The notes: a model not told the origin generated them from the letters alone. A DNA stretch of 64,000 nt from Phycisphaerales bacterium UBA5793 (GCA_002418285.1 DIDT01000049.1:62001-126000); one strand, 5' to 3'; shown: positions 45,116-54,510, numbered from the stretch's first letter. Numbers and translations are program-made.

Positions 45116-45934
45116 ATGAATAGGCGCACCAATTTGATGGCTACGGGCCTCCTCGCCCCGGTAGTCCTGCTGGGTGGATGGACGCAGACCGCGCTCGGCC
45201 AGGACCAGAGCACATCCGACTGGACCATGTTCGCGCCTTCCGGCGAAGACTACGTCGGCGGCCGCGGGCTCATCACCCTCGAGGGCATGACTGGGATGTT
45301 TCTCAATCCCACCTCCGGCACACTGAATGAAGGGCAGTTCACAGTCCAGTACTGCGCGGTGCTGACATACAAGAACGGCGGCAACGAAGTGCAGCACACC
45401 GCCATGGCCTCCTACGGCGTCACCGACTGGCTCGAACTGGGTGTCTTCGGGCGCGTTACCGATCTCGCCAACTCCAACACCAATCTCGGTGCCGGCGGCC
45501 CGCTCGTGCGCATGCGGCTTCTCAAGGACGAAGACTGGCTCCCCGAGTTGAGCATCGGAGCCATGCTGCGCGAGGGCAATTCCCGTCTGACCAAGCGCAC
45601 GCTGTACCTGGCGGCGAGCAAGCGCTTCGTCGTCGATGAGGAAGGCTTCCTGCGATCCGTTCGCGTCCATGCGGGCGTGCGCCAGATCTGGCAGGACGCG
45701 GATTTCAACAACCCGAGAGGCACGATTGGCTACATCGGCGGCGAATTGGAGTTACCCCACGACCTCTTCGTCGTCGGCGAAGTCTCCACTCGAAGCAATC
45801 TCGTGGACAAGACGCCCTACTCGATCGGAATCCAATGGCGACCTGAGCAGTCCATCGGGATCAGTCTTGCCGCAGCGCAATCGGGTGGAAGTGAAGACCC
45901 CGCGCTGTACGCCGGAATCGGCATCAGCTTCTGA
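45116..45934 (+). CDS. Predicted outer-membrane beta-barrel protein
   Basis: ATG 45116 has GGAGAG six to nine bases upstream. A signal peptide (GLLAPVVLLGGWTQTALG, cleavage near residue 29) precedes about 240 residues dominated by alternating short beta strands ending in aromatics (LEGMTGMFLNPTSGTLNEGQ, FTVQYCAVLTYKNGG, TDWLELGVFGRVTDL, PELSIGAMLRE, YIGGELELPHDLFVVGEVS, YSIGIQWRPEQSIGISLA), ending in GIGISF, a C-terminal Phe as in barrels recognised by Bam. It resembles YjbH/porin-like annotated proteins, but the family is not certain. No operon partner. Confidence 0.65.
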   Translation: MNRRTNLMATGLLAPVVLLGGWTQTALGQDQSTSDWTMFAPSGEDYVGGRGLITLEGMTGMFLNPTSGTLNEGQFTVQYCAVLTYKNGGNEVQHTAMASYGVTDWLELGVFGRVTDLANSNTNLGAGGPLVRMRLLKDEDWLPELSIGAMLREGNSRLTKRTLYLAASKRFVVDEEGFLRSVRVHAGVRQIWQDADFNNPRGTIGYIGGELELPHDLFVVGEVSTRSNLVDKTPYSIGIQWRPEQSIGISLAAAQSGGSEDPALYAGIGISF

Positions 45935-45953
45935 TCTGCGCCGGCCCGGTGAA

Positions 45954-48900
45954 TCAGTTCTGGAGACTTCGCAGCAACGCCTCGGCACGTGCCGCATCAT
46001 GACTTGCGTCCATCGCCCGCAGCGCCGCCAGCGCCTCCTCCGCCTGCGCGCGGGCACCCGCCCGGTCGCCGGCTTGACCGAGCAGCGCCGCCAGATCGAG
46101 GCGCGTACGTTCCTGCTCCTGCAATCGCTTGAGCTGGGCAAAGCTGCTCATCGCTTCTTCAAAGGATCTTCGAGCCATGTCGCATTGCCCGCGAGCCACG
46201 GCTATTCGGCCGAGTCCGCGATGGGCGGTGGCCACAGCCAGCGGATGGTTGGCGTAGTTGACGAATACATCGGCAAACGTGCGCTCCGCATCGTCGAGCC
46301 GGCCGCAGAGTCGTTGCCCGTCTCCGAGAACCACGAGCACCAGCGATCGAAGCACCTCATTCTGAGCCTGACCGAGCGCCTCGAGCGAAGCGCGAGCGGC
46401 GTTGACGGCACCGGCCGCGTCGCCGCTCTCAAGCGCCAGCATCCCGAGATTGGCGTGTGCAATCGCGATCCCGTGGACGTTGCCAATGCCCATCGCCGCT
46501 TCGAGCGACTGCGAGTAGTGCTTGCGCGCTTCGGGAAAGGCGCCGCGGCTCATCGCGAGGTTGCCGAGGTTGTTGCTCGCTCCCGCCATGCACTCGCTGT
46601 CGCCAATGCGGCTCCATAACGCGAGTGCATGCTCATAGTGCGCCGCTGCCTTCGCATAGTCGCCCTTGTCGCGCGCCGTGTTGCCCAGATTGTTGGAGGC
46701 CCGCGCTTCCTGCGCCAGCGCCCCCGACACGCCCGCTCGCTCCATTCCGCGCCGATACAGATCCTCCGCGGCATCCAGGTGGCCGCGGGTATGTTCGATC
46801 AACCCCTCGAGCAGGTCGGCTTTGATCAACATCAGCGGATGACTCTCACCGACGAGTACCCGGCACCGGGCCAGACTCGACATCGCCTCATCCAATTGGC
46901 CACCGCGGTGCAGCAGGTGCGCCAGATCGAGCCACGTGCGGCTCAGTATGTCCGCAGATGCGTGATCCACCTCTTCATCGATCGATCGACGCAAGAGCGA
47001 TTCTGCCTGGCTCGTCTGTCCGGTGCGCTCGAGTACGGCGGCGAGCAGACGATGACTCTCCACCCGTTCATCGGGCGATTCAGCCATCGCCGACATGGCT
47101 TGGGCATGCTGCCGCGCTTCTTCATAGCGGCCCACACGCAACAGCACTTCGGTAGCCCCGGCATGGGCGCCTGCGGCCAGCGACGGCGCCGAAGTCTGGT
47201 CGAGTTCGAACAGTCCGAGTGCCCGTTCGTAGCCGGCCAGCGCTTCATCGTTGAGATACAACGACGCAGCCCGATCCGCTACGGCATGGTGTGCCCAGCC
47301 CGCTTCCGTCCAGCATTCCGCCTGTTCGAAGTGCAGCGCGAGCAGGTCCGGTGAAACCTGCTCCCGTGATCCCGCCAAATCAACTAACGCCGCCGCGATG
47401 CGACCATGCAACAACCGTCGATCACGACGCAGCAGCGTCTGGTAGCATGCATCCCGAAAGACCGGAACGCGAAAGACCCGACGCGGCCTCTGCATCGTAC
47501 CCGCTGCGGCAATCACGTCACGACGCTGCAGGTCGTCCAGCAATGGCTCGACGTCCGGCCCGCACCAGGGCGGATCGCGGCGCACGTGCGATGCCACGTC
47601 GAGATCGAACTCCACACCCTGTGCCGAACATTGGCTCAACAGATCGCGCTGGGGAGTTGGCAACCGATCGAGTTTGGCCACCAGTGCCGACCGCAAGGAT
47701 GAAGGAAGAGCCTCGACGTCATCGCCGGCCGCCGCCACCTCCTGCGCCAGCGTCTCGATAAACAGTGGTACATTGGCCGCGCGGTGCAGCAGCGCCGTTC
47801 GCATGCGTTCGTTGATCGCCTGCCCTTCGGTTATGGCGTCGAGCATCAACCCCGCTGAACCATCATCCAGCGCACCGACAGCGATGACCTCCTCAGGGAA
47901 AACTGGTTTGCGCAGAGCCTCCGTCCGAGCCGCGGCGATCACGGCAAACGAATGCCCCACCTGAGACGCCAGCGATTCCAGAAGCGCTGCGGACGGCTCA
48001 TCCGCATGCTCGTATTGATCGAGAAACAGCACCAGCCGCCCGCCGCGCGACGCCAGCGCGCCGACCAGCACCGAAATCCCCCGCTCCACCAGCCGGCGCA
48101 TCGCCTGGGGATCAGGATCCGGCGCCGTCACGGCCACTCGGCTCGGGGCGGCAATGTACCACAGCGCTGGAACGTAGGCTGTCAGATCAGGACTGATGGC
48201 CGACAGCGCCGCAGCCATGTCGCCCTGACTGTTCAGCGCGCGACCATCATCGCCCGCAGAATCCCCCAGCAGCGCCTCGTGCACAAGCCGGCGCACCAGA
48301 CCGAATGAGCGGCGTTCCGTCGCTCCGCTCGCCGCCACGCGAAGAAATCGATCGTCGGACCGAGCCGCTGCACACTCTTCGATCAATCTGGTCTTGCCCG
48401 CTCCCAGATCACCTCGCACGTCGATCCACGCACATTCCGCCCGGCTAAGTCGCTCTGCGAGAGTCGCCAGTTCATGTTCGCGACCAACAAGCGCGCCGCG
48501 TCGAATTAATGGCTTCACACCGCGCGTGTTCTCCTCGCGCAGTTGATAGGCGAGCACGGGCTCGCTCTTACCCTTCACGGTGAGATGCTGCGCCTCGCCG
48601 AATACGAACTGTGCACCCACTCGCCGCTGAATCGCCTCTGACACCAGGATGGCGCCGGGCGCTGCCGCCGTCTCCAGACGCGAGGCCGTATTCACCGCAT
48701 CGCCCATCACGGTGTAATCCATCTTCTGCTCGCTGCCAACGCGACCGGCGATGACGATGCCCTGGTGGATGCCGATGCGCATCTGCATGGCCACTTCCCG
48801 TTCGGCGCGGAGCTCCCCCTCAAAGCGCCGCAGGAACTGCTGCATCGCCAGAGCCGCGCGACAGGCTCGGGCCGGATCATCTTCGTGAGCAGTCGGAGCG

Positions 48901-49244
48901 CCGAAAAGCGCCATGACATTGTCACCGATGAACTTGTCGATGTACCCGCCTTCGCCAACGATCGCTTCACCCAGACCCGTGAAACAGCGGTTCATGATCG
49001 AGTGCAGTTCTTCCGGATCGAGTCGCTCGGCCATGGCCGTGAAACCACTCACGTCGGCGAACAGCACGACCACCTCGCGCCGTTCATCGCGCGCGGGCAG
49101 AGCCTCCGGTGCCGAGGCGGGTGGCTCCAGCTGAGCCTCTGGCCGCGCCTCCGCGTCACCTTCCGCCAGCCGGGCGCCACAATGGCCGCAGAATCGAAAC
49201 CCCTCGGGCACGGGATGGCCACACGATGGACAATTCACCTGCAT
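45954..49244 (-). CDS. Zinc-ribbon, class III nucleotide cyclase, ATPase and TPR regulator
   Basis: The 1096-residue protein is modular: a double zinc ribbon (CPSCGHPVPEGFRFCGHCGARL, residues about 5-27), a class III adenylyl/guanylyl cyclase catalytic domain (about 55-215, with FADVSGFTAM and YIDKFIGDNVMALFGAP, so both metal-binding Asp residues are present), an AAA-type ATPase (about 265-700, P-loop GDLGAGKT), and TPR-like helices to the C-terminus. This matches the 'cyclase-ATPase-TPR' signal proteins in which cyclic nucleotide output is tied to a nucleotide switch. ATG 49244 follows a GTG at 49247. Substrate (ATP or GTP) is unclear. It is divergent from lpdA. Confidence 0.85.
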   Translation of the reverse strand: MQVNCPSCGHPVPEGFRFCGHCGARLAEGDAEARPEAQLEPPASAPEALPARDERREVVVLFADVSGFTAMAERLDPEELHSIMNRCFTGLGEAIVGEGGYIDKFIGDNVMALFGAPTAHEDDPARACRAALAMQQFLRRFEGELRAEREVAMQMRIGIHQGIVIAGRVGSEQKMDYTVMGDAVNTASRLETAAAPGAILVSEAIQRRVGAQFVFGEAQHLTVKGKSEPVLAYQLREENTRGVKPLIRRGALVGREHELATLAERLSRAECAWIDVRGDLGAGKTRLIEECAAARSDDRFLRVAASGATERRSFGLVRRLVHEALLGDSAGDDGRALNSQGDMAAALSAISPDLTAYVPALWYIAAPSRVAVTAPDPDPQAMRRLVERGISVLVGALASRGGRLVLFLDQYEHADEPSAALLESLASQVGHSFAVIAAARTEALRKPVFPEEVIAVGALDDGSAGLMLDAITEGQAINERMRTALLHRAANVPLFIETLAQEVAAAGDDVEALPSSLRSALVAKLDRLPTPQRDLLSQCSAQGVEFDLDVASHVRRDPPWCGPDVEPLLDDLQRRDVIAAAGTMQRPRRVFRVPVFRDACYQTLLRRDRRLLHGRIAAALVDLAGSREQVSPDLLALHFEQAECWTEAGWAHHAVADRAASLYLNDEALAGYERALGLFELDQTSAPSLAAGAHAGATEVLLRVGRYEEARQHAQAMSAMAESPDERVESHRLLAAVLERTGQTSQAESLLRRSIDEEVDHASADILSRTWLDLAHLLHRGGQLDEAMSSLARCRVLVGESHPLMLIKADLLEGLIEHTRGHLDAAEDLYRRGMERAGVSGALAQEARASNNLGNTARDKGDYAKAAAHYEHALALWSRIGDSECMAGASNNLGNLAMSRGAFPEARKHYSQSLEAAMGIGNVHGIAIAHANLGMLALESGDAAGAVNAARASLEALGQAQNEVLRSLVLVVLGDGQRLCGRLDDAERTFADVFVNYANHPLAVATAHRGLGRIAVARGQCDMARRSFEEAMSSFAQLKRLQEQERTRLDLAALLGQAGDRAGARAQAEEALAALRAMDASHDAARAEALLRSLQN

Positions 49245-49425
49245 CACTTTACGTCCGGGGTACGGGTCGTCGAGCCGCCTCAGGCCCTTGCCTGAACCGG
49301 CGCGCCCATCATCCGAGCCCGCCTACCATCGGACTCGCACGGCGGCCCGGCTTCGCTCGCGCCGTTTTGTCTGTCTTGTCTCATCCTCCGGGCCGGTCCT
49401 GGCTCGGAATCACAAAGGATCTCCC

Positions 49426-50889
49426 ATGCCTGACACCCAATTCGATCTCATCATCATCGGCGGCGGCCCCGGCGGGTACGTCGGCGCCATCCGCGCCGCC
49501 CAACTGGGTATGAAGGTCGCCTGCATCGAACGCGACCGCCTCGGCGGCGTCTGCCTTAACTGGGGCTGCATCCCCACCAAGGCCCTGCTCAAGAACGCCT
49601 ATCTCTACCAGGAAGTCGCCAAACACGGTAAGGACTGGGGCTTCGAATTCGAGCGCCTCACCCACAACTGGGAAAAGGTCATCGGCCGCAGCCGCGGCGT
49701 GGCCGACACCCTCAACAAGGGCATCGCCTTCCTCTTCAAGAAGAACAACATCACCCACTTCCCGGGGCACGCGAAAGTCACCCGTGCCGCCAAGTCGACC
49801 CTGCCGTGCGAAGTGCAGGTCTTCGACAAACCGGGCGGCACGAAGCAGCACACCCTCACCGCGCCCAAGGTCCTCATCGCCACCGGCGCCGTGCCGCGCG
49901 AGCTGCCCTTTGCCCCCTTCGACGGCACAACCATCATCGCCGCCAAGGAAGCGATGACCATGCCCGTCCAACCCAAGCGCATGCTCATCGTCGGCGCGGG
50001 CGCGATCGGCGTCGAGTTCGCCTACTTCTACAACGCCTTCGGCACCGAGGTCACCATCGTCGAAATGCTCGACCGCCTCCTCCCCATCGAAGACGATGAC
50101 ATCAGCAAGATCCTCGAGCGCGAATTCAAGAAGTCCGGCATCAACATCCGCACCAGCCACCTCACCAAAAAGATCGAGAAGACCAAAGGCGGACTGGCCG
50201 TCACTATCGCGGCGACCAACGACGAGTCGAAGACCGAGACAATCGAAACCGATGTCGTGCTCGTCGCCGTCGGGGTGCGCGGCCGCTACGACGGCCTCTT
50301 CGATGCCTCGCTCAATATCGAAACCTTCAAAGATCACCTCAAAGTCGCCTACCGTGGCGTCGAAGATCCGACCTACCAGACCAGCGCGCCGGGCATCTAC
50401 GCCATCGGCGATGTCATCGGCCCACCGTGGCTCGCCCACGTCGCCAGCGAAGAAGCCGTCGCCTGCATCGAACGCATGAACGGCCACGACTGCGTCGGCG
50501 TTGACTACGACTCCATTCCCGGCTGCACCTACTGCCACCCGCAGGTCGCCAGCATCGGCAAGACCGAGCGAGCGCTCAAGGAAGCAGGACTCGTCGCCGG
50601 CAAAGACTACAACGTCGGCTCCTACCAGCTCAAGGCACACGGCAAAGCGATTGCCGAAGGCGAAAATGTCGGCCTCGTCAAACTGCTCACCAGCATTCCG
50701 CACGGCGAAATCCTCGGCGCCCACCTCATCGGCGCCGAAGCCACCGAACTCATCGCCGAGTTCGCCCTCGCCCGCAGCCTCGAAGCCACCGCCGAAGACA
50801 TCATCAACACCGTCCACGCGCACCCAACCATGAATGAAGCCGTCCACGAAGCGGCACTCGCCAGCGAGGGCCGAATGATCCACGGCTGA
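49426..50889 (+). CDS. lpdA: Dihydrolipoyl dehydrogenase (E3)
   Basis: AAAGGA seven bases upstream fixes ATG 49426. The 487-residue flavoprotein opens with FDLIIIGGGPGGYVG (FAD), has the redox disulfide in GGVCLNWGCIPTK (Cys43, Cys48), an NAD-binding GAGAIGVEF, and the interface His-Glu pair in HAHPTMNEAVHEAAL near the end. It reoxidises dihydrolipoamide of pyruvate and 2-oxoglutarate dehydrogenase complexes or the glycine cleavage system. No E1/E2 gene is next to it. A 13-bp hairpin (50921-50952) follows. Confidence 0.95.
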   Translation: MPDTQFDLIIIGGGPGGYVGAIRAAQLGMKVACIERDRLGGVCLNWGCIPTKALLKNAYLYQEVAKHGKDWGFEFERLTHNWEKVIGRSRGVADTLNKGIAFLFKKNNITHFPGHAKVTRAAKSTLPCEVQVFDKPGGTKQHTLTAPKVLIATGAVPRELPFAPFDGTTIIAAKEAMTMPVQPKRMLIVGAGAIGVEFAYFYNAFGTEVTIVEMLDRLLPIEDDDISKILEREFKKSGINIRTSHLTKKIEKTKGGLAVTIAATNDESKTETIETDVVLVAVGVRGRYDGLFDASLNIETFKDHLKVAYRGVEDPTYQTSAPGIYAIGDVIGPPWLAHVASEEAVACIERMNGHDCVGVDYDSIPGCTYCHPQVASIGKTERALKEAGLVAGKDYNVGSYQLKAHGKAIAEGENVGLVKLLTSIPHGEILGAHLIGAEATELIAEFALARSLEATAEDIINTVHAHPTMNEAVHEAALASEGRMIHG

Positions 50890-50920
50890 AAGGCGCTCGC
50901 ATTTCGCAGTCCGTCAAACG

Positions 50921-50952
50921 AACAACGCTCGCCTCCTTCGGCGGGCGTTGTT
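50921..50952. terminator. Bidirectional hairpin after lpdA
   Basis: A 13-bp stem with one T-G wobble (AACAACGCTCGCC / GGCGGGCGTTGTT) and loop TCCTTC lies between convergent lpdA and the secreted-protein gene on the minus strand. There is no extended T-tract on the plus strand; the AACAA on the 5' side would give TTGTT for the minus transcript. Confidence 0.75.
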
Positions 50953-50976
50953 GCATTGGTCGACTTGGATCATCGA

Positions 50977-52713
50977 TCACGGCGTCGGAATCGCCCGACT
51001 CGTCGCACACGCACCCAGATCGATCGCTTGCAACAGCACGCGGCCGCCGCAGGCAAACGCCGGCACATGCGGGTTCAGTATGGCCACGCCCGATCCGTTC
51101 GCCGTCGCGATCGCACCCACCTGGACCGTGCCGTTCAGGCACAGCGTCGTTCCGTGGCAGGGCTGGTTGTTGGGAATCACGAACTGCCCCATGCCGCGCG
51201 CATACAGGAACGCGACCCGACCACCCGGCGTCGCGTCGCGCGCCACGAGGTGCAATTGCCCCGGGCAAGCGCCGCTGACGACCAGATCAATGGGCACGAA
51301 ACCAAGCGTGCCGGTGCCGGTCCTGATCTTCTGCGCGTGGATGTCGCTCGCTCCCGTCCCGCCGTGCTGCCAGACGAGCATCGCGGTTTCCCCCCCCAAC
51401 CTGGATGCCAGGAGACGCGAGCGCTCGAGCCCGCCCGGCGTGACGTCGACGATCTCCGGCGACCAGATGAAGTTGCCCTCCGAATCCAGCCCCGCCGCAC
51501 GCACGCTGTCGTTACCGAAACCCGCGCTCTCGATAAAAGAAACCATCACCCGACCGGCGAACGTCGCGTTGATCGATCGATAGTCCGTCGAACCACTCAG
51601 CGGCCGAATGACCTTGCCGGTGCTGCCCCAAAGCCGATTGCCCGAGGCATCAATGGCCTGCCCGTACACACCGCGATTCGCCTGGGCGTTGCTCTCTTCC
51701 ATCCAGAACACGTGAATTGTGTTGGATGTGCCGTCAAGGATGGCTCTCGGCGAGACACGATCATGCGCTGCGTCGGTCGAAACGGCGATGCCGTTGTGGG
51801 GAAAATACTCCGTCCCATCAGACTCGATGTGCTGCACCAGGCATTCGAGATTGGGACTCGCCGTGTTGTACCACGCAAACACCGCCCCGCCAAAGGGGTC
51901 AGCGACCAGGGGCGGGAAGTTACCAAACTGCAGCGAGCCACCGTCGAACACCGCCACCCCGCCCGAGCCCCATTGGAAACTTCCGTCTGCGGCAACGCGC
52001 TGCGCGTAAAGATGCTTTGGAGCGTTGAATGAAGTACTGCTGACCCACGACACGATCACGCTGTCGTCCTGCATACCGCCGATGTGCGAGCCCTCGAGAT
52101 CGCACAGTGAAAGCGAGGCATTGGGGTCACTGATGATCACATCATTTGGCCACAGGACATTGCCCGTTGCATCCAGACGCTGGAGGTGGATCTCAGCGTC
52201 ATTGATCCAGCCGACGACAATGTTGCCTTCAAACGTGGGCGTGATCTTCGGATTGGCGACGAACGCCGAGCCATCGCCGAACTGGATGCCATTGGCGCCC
52301 CACGGCATTGCTCCGGTGCTCTTGACGAGCTGAGCCGTCACTTTGGTGCCTCCGAAACGATCGTCGCGAAAGATCAGCAGCGCCGAGTTGCCCCCGTCGA
52401 CCGCCAGGTCATAGTCCTGCGTCGAACTGAAACTTCGATCCGCAATCAGCAGGCCGTTGTGCGCAAACGTTTCCTGACCCTGCGCGTCGAGACGCTGAAG
52501 GCGAACGTCGTATCCGCCCGCACTGTTGTCAAACCACGAATTCCAAGTCGCGTAATCAGCCGCATCCACGACCTTCGGCTGCACCTGCTCACCGGAAAGA
52601 TCCGAGAGAATGACATCCGTCGCCGGCCCGCAATTCTGCGCTTTGGCGATAGTGGTCAGCGAACCCGCCGCAACCGCGGCAGCCAAACCAAGTGAAAAAT
52701 GGAACAGTCGCAT
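50977..52713 (-). CDS. Secreted propeller-like protein with cysteine-type C-terminal module (dispersed member)
   Basis: AAAGGAG lies seven bases before ATG 52713, making an eight-residue longer start unnecessary. The signal peptide (FHFSLGLAAAVAAGSLTTIAKA) precedes about 450 residues of repeats such as NSWFDNSAGGYDVRLQRLDA, FRDDRFGGTKVTAQLVKSTG and GGMQDDSVIVSWVSSTSFN, similar in style to the large protein at 13091-15769. Residues about 477-578 form the cysteine-type module (SGACPGQLHLVARDATP ... NNQPCHGTTLCLNG ... ACGGRVLLQAIDLGACATS). It stands 33 kb from the tandem cluster. Confidence 0.78.
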   Translation of the reverse strand: MRLFHFSLGLAAAVAAGSLTTIAKAQNCGPATDVILSDLSGEQVQPKVVDAADYATWNSWFDNSAGGYDVRLQRLDAQGQETFAHNGLLIADRSFSSTQDYDLAVDGGNSALLIFRDDRFGGTKVTAQLVKSTGAMPWGANGIQFGDGSAFVANPKITPTFEGNIVVGWINDAEIHLQRLDATGNVLWPNDVIISDPNASLSLCDLEGSHIGGMQDDSVIVSWVSSTSFNAPKHLYAQRVAADGSFQWGSGGVAVFDGGSLQFGNFPPLVADPFGGAVFAWYNTASPNLECLVQHIESDGTEYFPHNGIAVSTDAAHDRVSPRAILDGTSNTIHVFWMEESNAQANRGVYGQAIDASGNRLWGSTGKVIRPLSGSTDYRSINATFAGRVMVSFIESAGFGNDSVRAAGLDSEGNFIWSPEIVDVTPGGLERSRLLASRLGGETAMLVWQHGGTGASDIHAQKIRTGTGTLGFVPIDLVVSGACPGQLHLVARDATPGGRVAFLYARGMGQFVIPNNQPCHGTTLCLNGTVQVGAIATANGSGVAILNPHVPAFACGGRVLLQAIDLGACATSRAIPTP

Positions 52714-53101
52714 CTCCACGCTCCTTTGTCCCCACAAGGACAGTGTTCGTTCTGGTTCCTGAATTGCACATCAGCCGTCGCCGCAGGACTCCCCTCCGTG
52801 CGCGGCCGTGAAGCCCCCGCCCGACCAAAGCCGCACCGGGAGCGCCTCAAAACAACAGCCTACCAGACGTCGGGCATCGGTGCAACAGAAAAACGACCCT
52901 CCGCCTGCAGATTCGCTGGATTGAGAGCCAGGCCTCTCACCAGCTGTCCGCCTTCCCGCTCTGACTGAGGCCAGCGAGACGGAGCGGCGATTGACGGTTT
53001 CCCCGGGAGACTGGAGATTGATCTCCCCGCTCGAATACTCGTCTTCGGACGCAATTCTCAGATTTTCATCCTCGGCCACTGGAATCGCGGACAACGCAAG
53101 C
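52714..53101. other. Intergenic stretch before arsR
   Basis: About 390 bases with no convincing gene. Short palindrome GTCCCCACAAGGAC lies at about 52728 beside the secreted-protein start. The right end carries the -10 candidate for arsR. Frames through it lack ribosome binding sites. Confidence 0.4.
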
Positions 53102-53107
53102 TATTAT
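53102..53107 (+). promoter_or_regulatory. -10 element of a probable leaderless arsR transcript
   Basis: TATTAT ends seven bases before the arsR ATG (53115), and no Shine-Dalgarno sequence lies in between (TTGCACA). Transcription starting at the usual distance from this element would begin at or next to the A of the ATG. The -35 region (CTGGAA) is poor. Confidence 0.4.
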
Positions 53108-53114
53108 TTGCACA

Positions 53115-53597
53115 ATGACGCAAGTACGCAAGAACCAGCCCGGAGGTAACACCAAGGGCCTTTCAGCCGCCTCCGCCTGCTGCCCCAACCTCGCCGACCT
53201 CCTCGACCCCAGGCTCTTCCGCGCTCTGGCCGACGCCAACCGCCTCAGCCTCTTCATGCGCCTCGCCGCGTGCGGCAAGCCCTGCACGGTCGGCGAACTC
53301 AACGCCTGCTGCCCCGTCGATCTCTCCGTCGTCTCCCGCCACCTCGCCATCCTCCGCGATGCCGGCGCCCTCGAATCCACCAAGCGCGGCAAGGAGGTCT
53401 ACTACCGCCTCCGCTTCGAGACACTCGTCCCCCTGATGCGCGGCATCGCCGGGGCTCTCGAAACCTGCCAGTGCGAAACCAATTCCTGCTGCTTCAGCGC
53501 GATCGACAGCGCTGCTTCCGAACCATCCACCACGGCCCAGCGCCCCGCGCCGAGCCAATCCGAACCCACTCCCCCCCAAAAGGACCAGTCATCATGA
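53115..53597 (+). CDS. arsR: ArsR-family metalloregulator
   Basis: The 160-residue protein has a winged helix-turn-helix (LFRALADANRLSLFMRLAAC ... LSVVSRHLAILRDAGAL ... KRGKEVYYRLR). Cysteines cluster in the N-terminus (SACCPN), before the recognition helix (NACCPVDLS) and at the C-terminus (TCQCETNSCC), offering thiol ligands for As(III), but the classical ELCVCDL site is replaced by ELNACCPVDL. Its stop overlaps the arsM start by four bases. It presumably represses the arsR-arsM unit until arsenite binds. Confidence 0.87.
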   Translation: MTQVRKNQPGGNTKGLSAASACCPNLADLLDPRLFRALADANRLSLFMRLAACGKPCTVGELNACCPVDLSVVSRHLAILRDAGALESTKRGKEVYYRLRFETLVPLMRGIAGALETCQCETNSCCFSAIDSAASEPSTTAQRPAPSQSEPTPPQKDQSS

Positions 53598-54460
53598 GTA
53601 CCAGAGAAGCTCAAATCCGCGAACATGTCTCCAACGCCTACACCAAGGCCGTCAATTCCCCCGGCGGCAGTTGCTGCGGAGGAATGCACCCCCAACAGAA
53701 AGGAACCGTCGTCAAGTTCTCCGGCTACGAAGGCACCCAATTGAGCGAACTCCCCGCCGACGCCGTCGAGAACTCCTTCGGCTGCGGCAACCCACTCGCC
53801 TTCAGCGAGGTCAAACAGGGCGACACCGTGATCGACCTTGGCAGCGGCGCCGGCATCGACCTGCTCATTGCCGCAAAGAAAACCGGGCCGACCGGCCACG
53901 TCATCGGCATCGACATGACCGACGCCATGATCGAACGCGCCACCGCCAACATCGCCACCGCCGGCGTCAGCGACTATGTTGAAGTTCGTAAGGGACTCAT
54001 CGAAGAAATGCCCGTCGAGAGCGGCACCGTCGACTGGGTCATCTCCAACTGCGTGATCAATCTCTCTCCCGAAAAGGACAAGGTCTTCGCCGAGATCGCC
54101 CGCGTCCTCAAGCCCGGCGGCCGCATGCTCGTCTCCGATATCGTCGTCGACAACCTTCCGGAAGAACTCCGCCGCAATCAGGCGCTCTACAACTCCTGCG
54201 TCTCCGGCGCCGTCAGCGAGAAGGACTACCTCGCCGGACTGCGCAAGGCCGGCCTGACCGATCTGCAGGTCCGCAAGCGCCACGTCTACGACGATTGCCA
54301 GTTGGAAGCCCTCATCGAAAGCGAGATCGTCGAACCGAGCGAGCGCAAGAGCGGCTGTGGATGCGGCTGCTCCGGCATCGGCGATGTCGACGTCGCCCAG
54401 ATGGCCACCCGCGCCGCGGGCAAGGTCGCCAGCATCAGTGTCTTCGCAAAAAAACCTTGA
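53594..54460 (+). CDS. arsM: Arsenite S-adenosylmethionine methyltransferase
   Basis: ATGA overlap with arsR couples the two. In the 288 residues Cys64 (SFGCGNPLA), Cys153 (ISNCVINL) and Cys202 (YNSCVSGA) match the three conserved As(III)-binding cysteines of ArsM, and DLGSGAGIDLLIAA (81-94) is the SAM-binding motif I. A Cys-rich tail (SGCGCGCSG) may hold or deliver arsenite. The product methylates As(III) to methyl, dimethyl and volatile trimethyl arsenic. A perfect 13-bp hairpin (54476-54510) follows. No arsenite efflux gene is near, so methylation appears to be the resistance route of this operon. Confidence 0.93.
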   Translation: MSTREAQIREHVSNAYTKAVNSPGGSCCGGMHPQQKGTVVKFSGYEGTQLSELPADAVENSFGCGNPLAFSEVKQGDTVIDLGSGAGIDLLIAAKKTGPTGHVIGIDMTDAMIERATANIATAGVSDYVEVRKGLIEEMPVESGTVDWVISNCVINLSPEKDKVFAEIARVLKPGGRMLVSDIVVDNLPEELRRNQALYNSCVSGAVSEKDYLAGLRKAGLTDLQVRKRHVYDDCQLEALIESEIVEPSERKSGCGCGCSGIGDVDVAQMATRAAGKVASISVFAKKP

Positions 54461-54475
54461 CCTACCCAGCCGCTT

Positions 54476-54510
54476 GCGGCTTCGTGATAGTCCGTCCATC
54501 ACGAAGCCGC
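54476..54510 (+). terminator. Hairpin after arsM
   Basis: A perfect 13-bp stem (GCGGCTTCGTGAT / ATCACGAAGCCGC) with a 9-base loop lies 16 bases after the stop codon; no T-run follows. Confidence 0.6.

Noticed and set aside
49381..50883. 500-residue open frame on the minus strand opposite lpdA
   Set aside because: It is antisense to a clear enzyme, has GC-strand codon artefacts (very rich in Gly, Asp, Glu and Val) and no family match; an artefact of high GC content.
53402..54502. 366-residue minus-strand frame opposite arsM
   Set aside because: Opposite the arsM catalytic region; rich in Asp, Gly, Val and Ala as expected of a reversed GC-rich strand.
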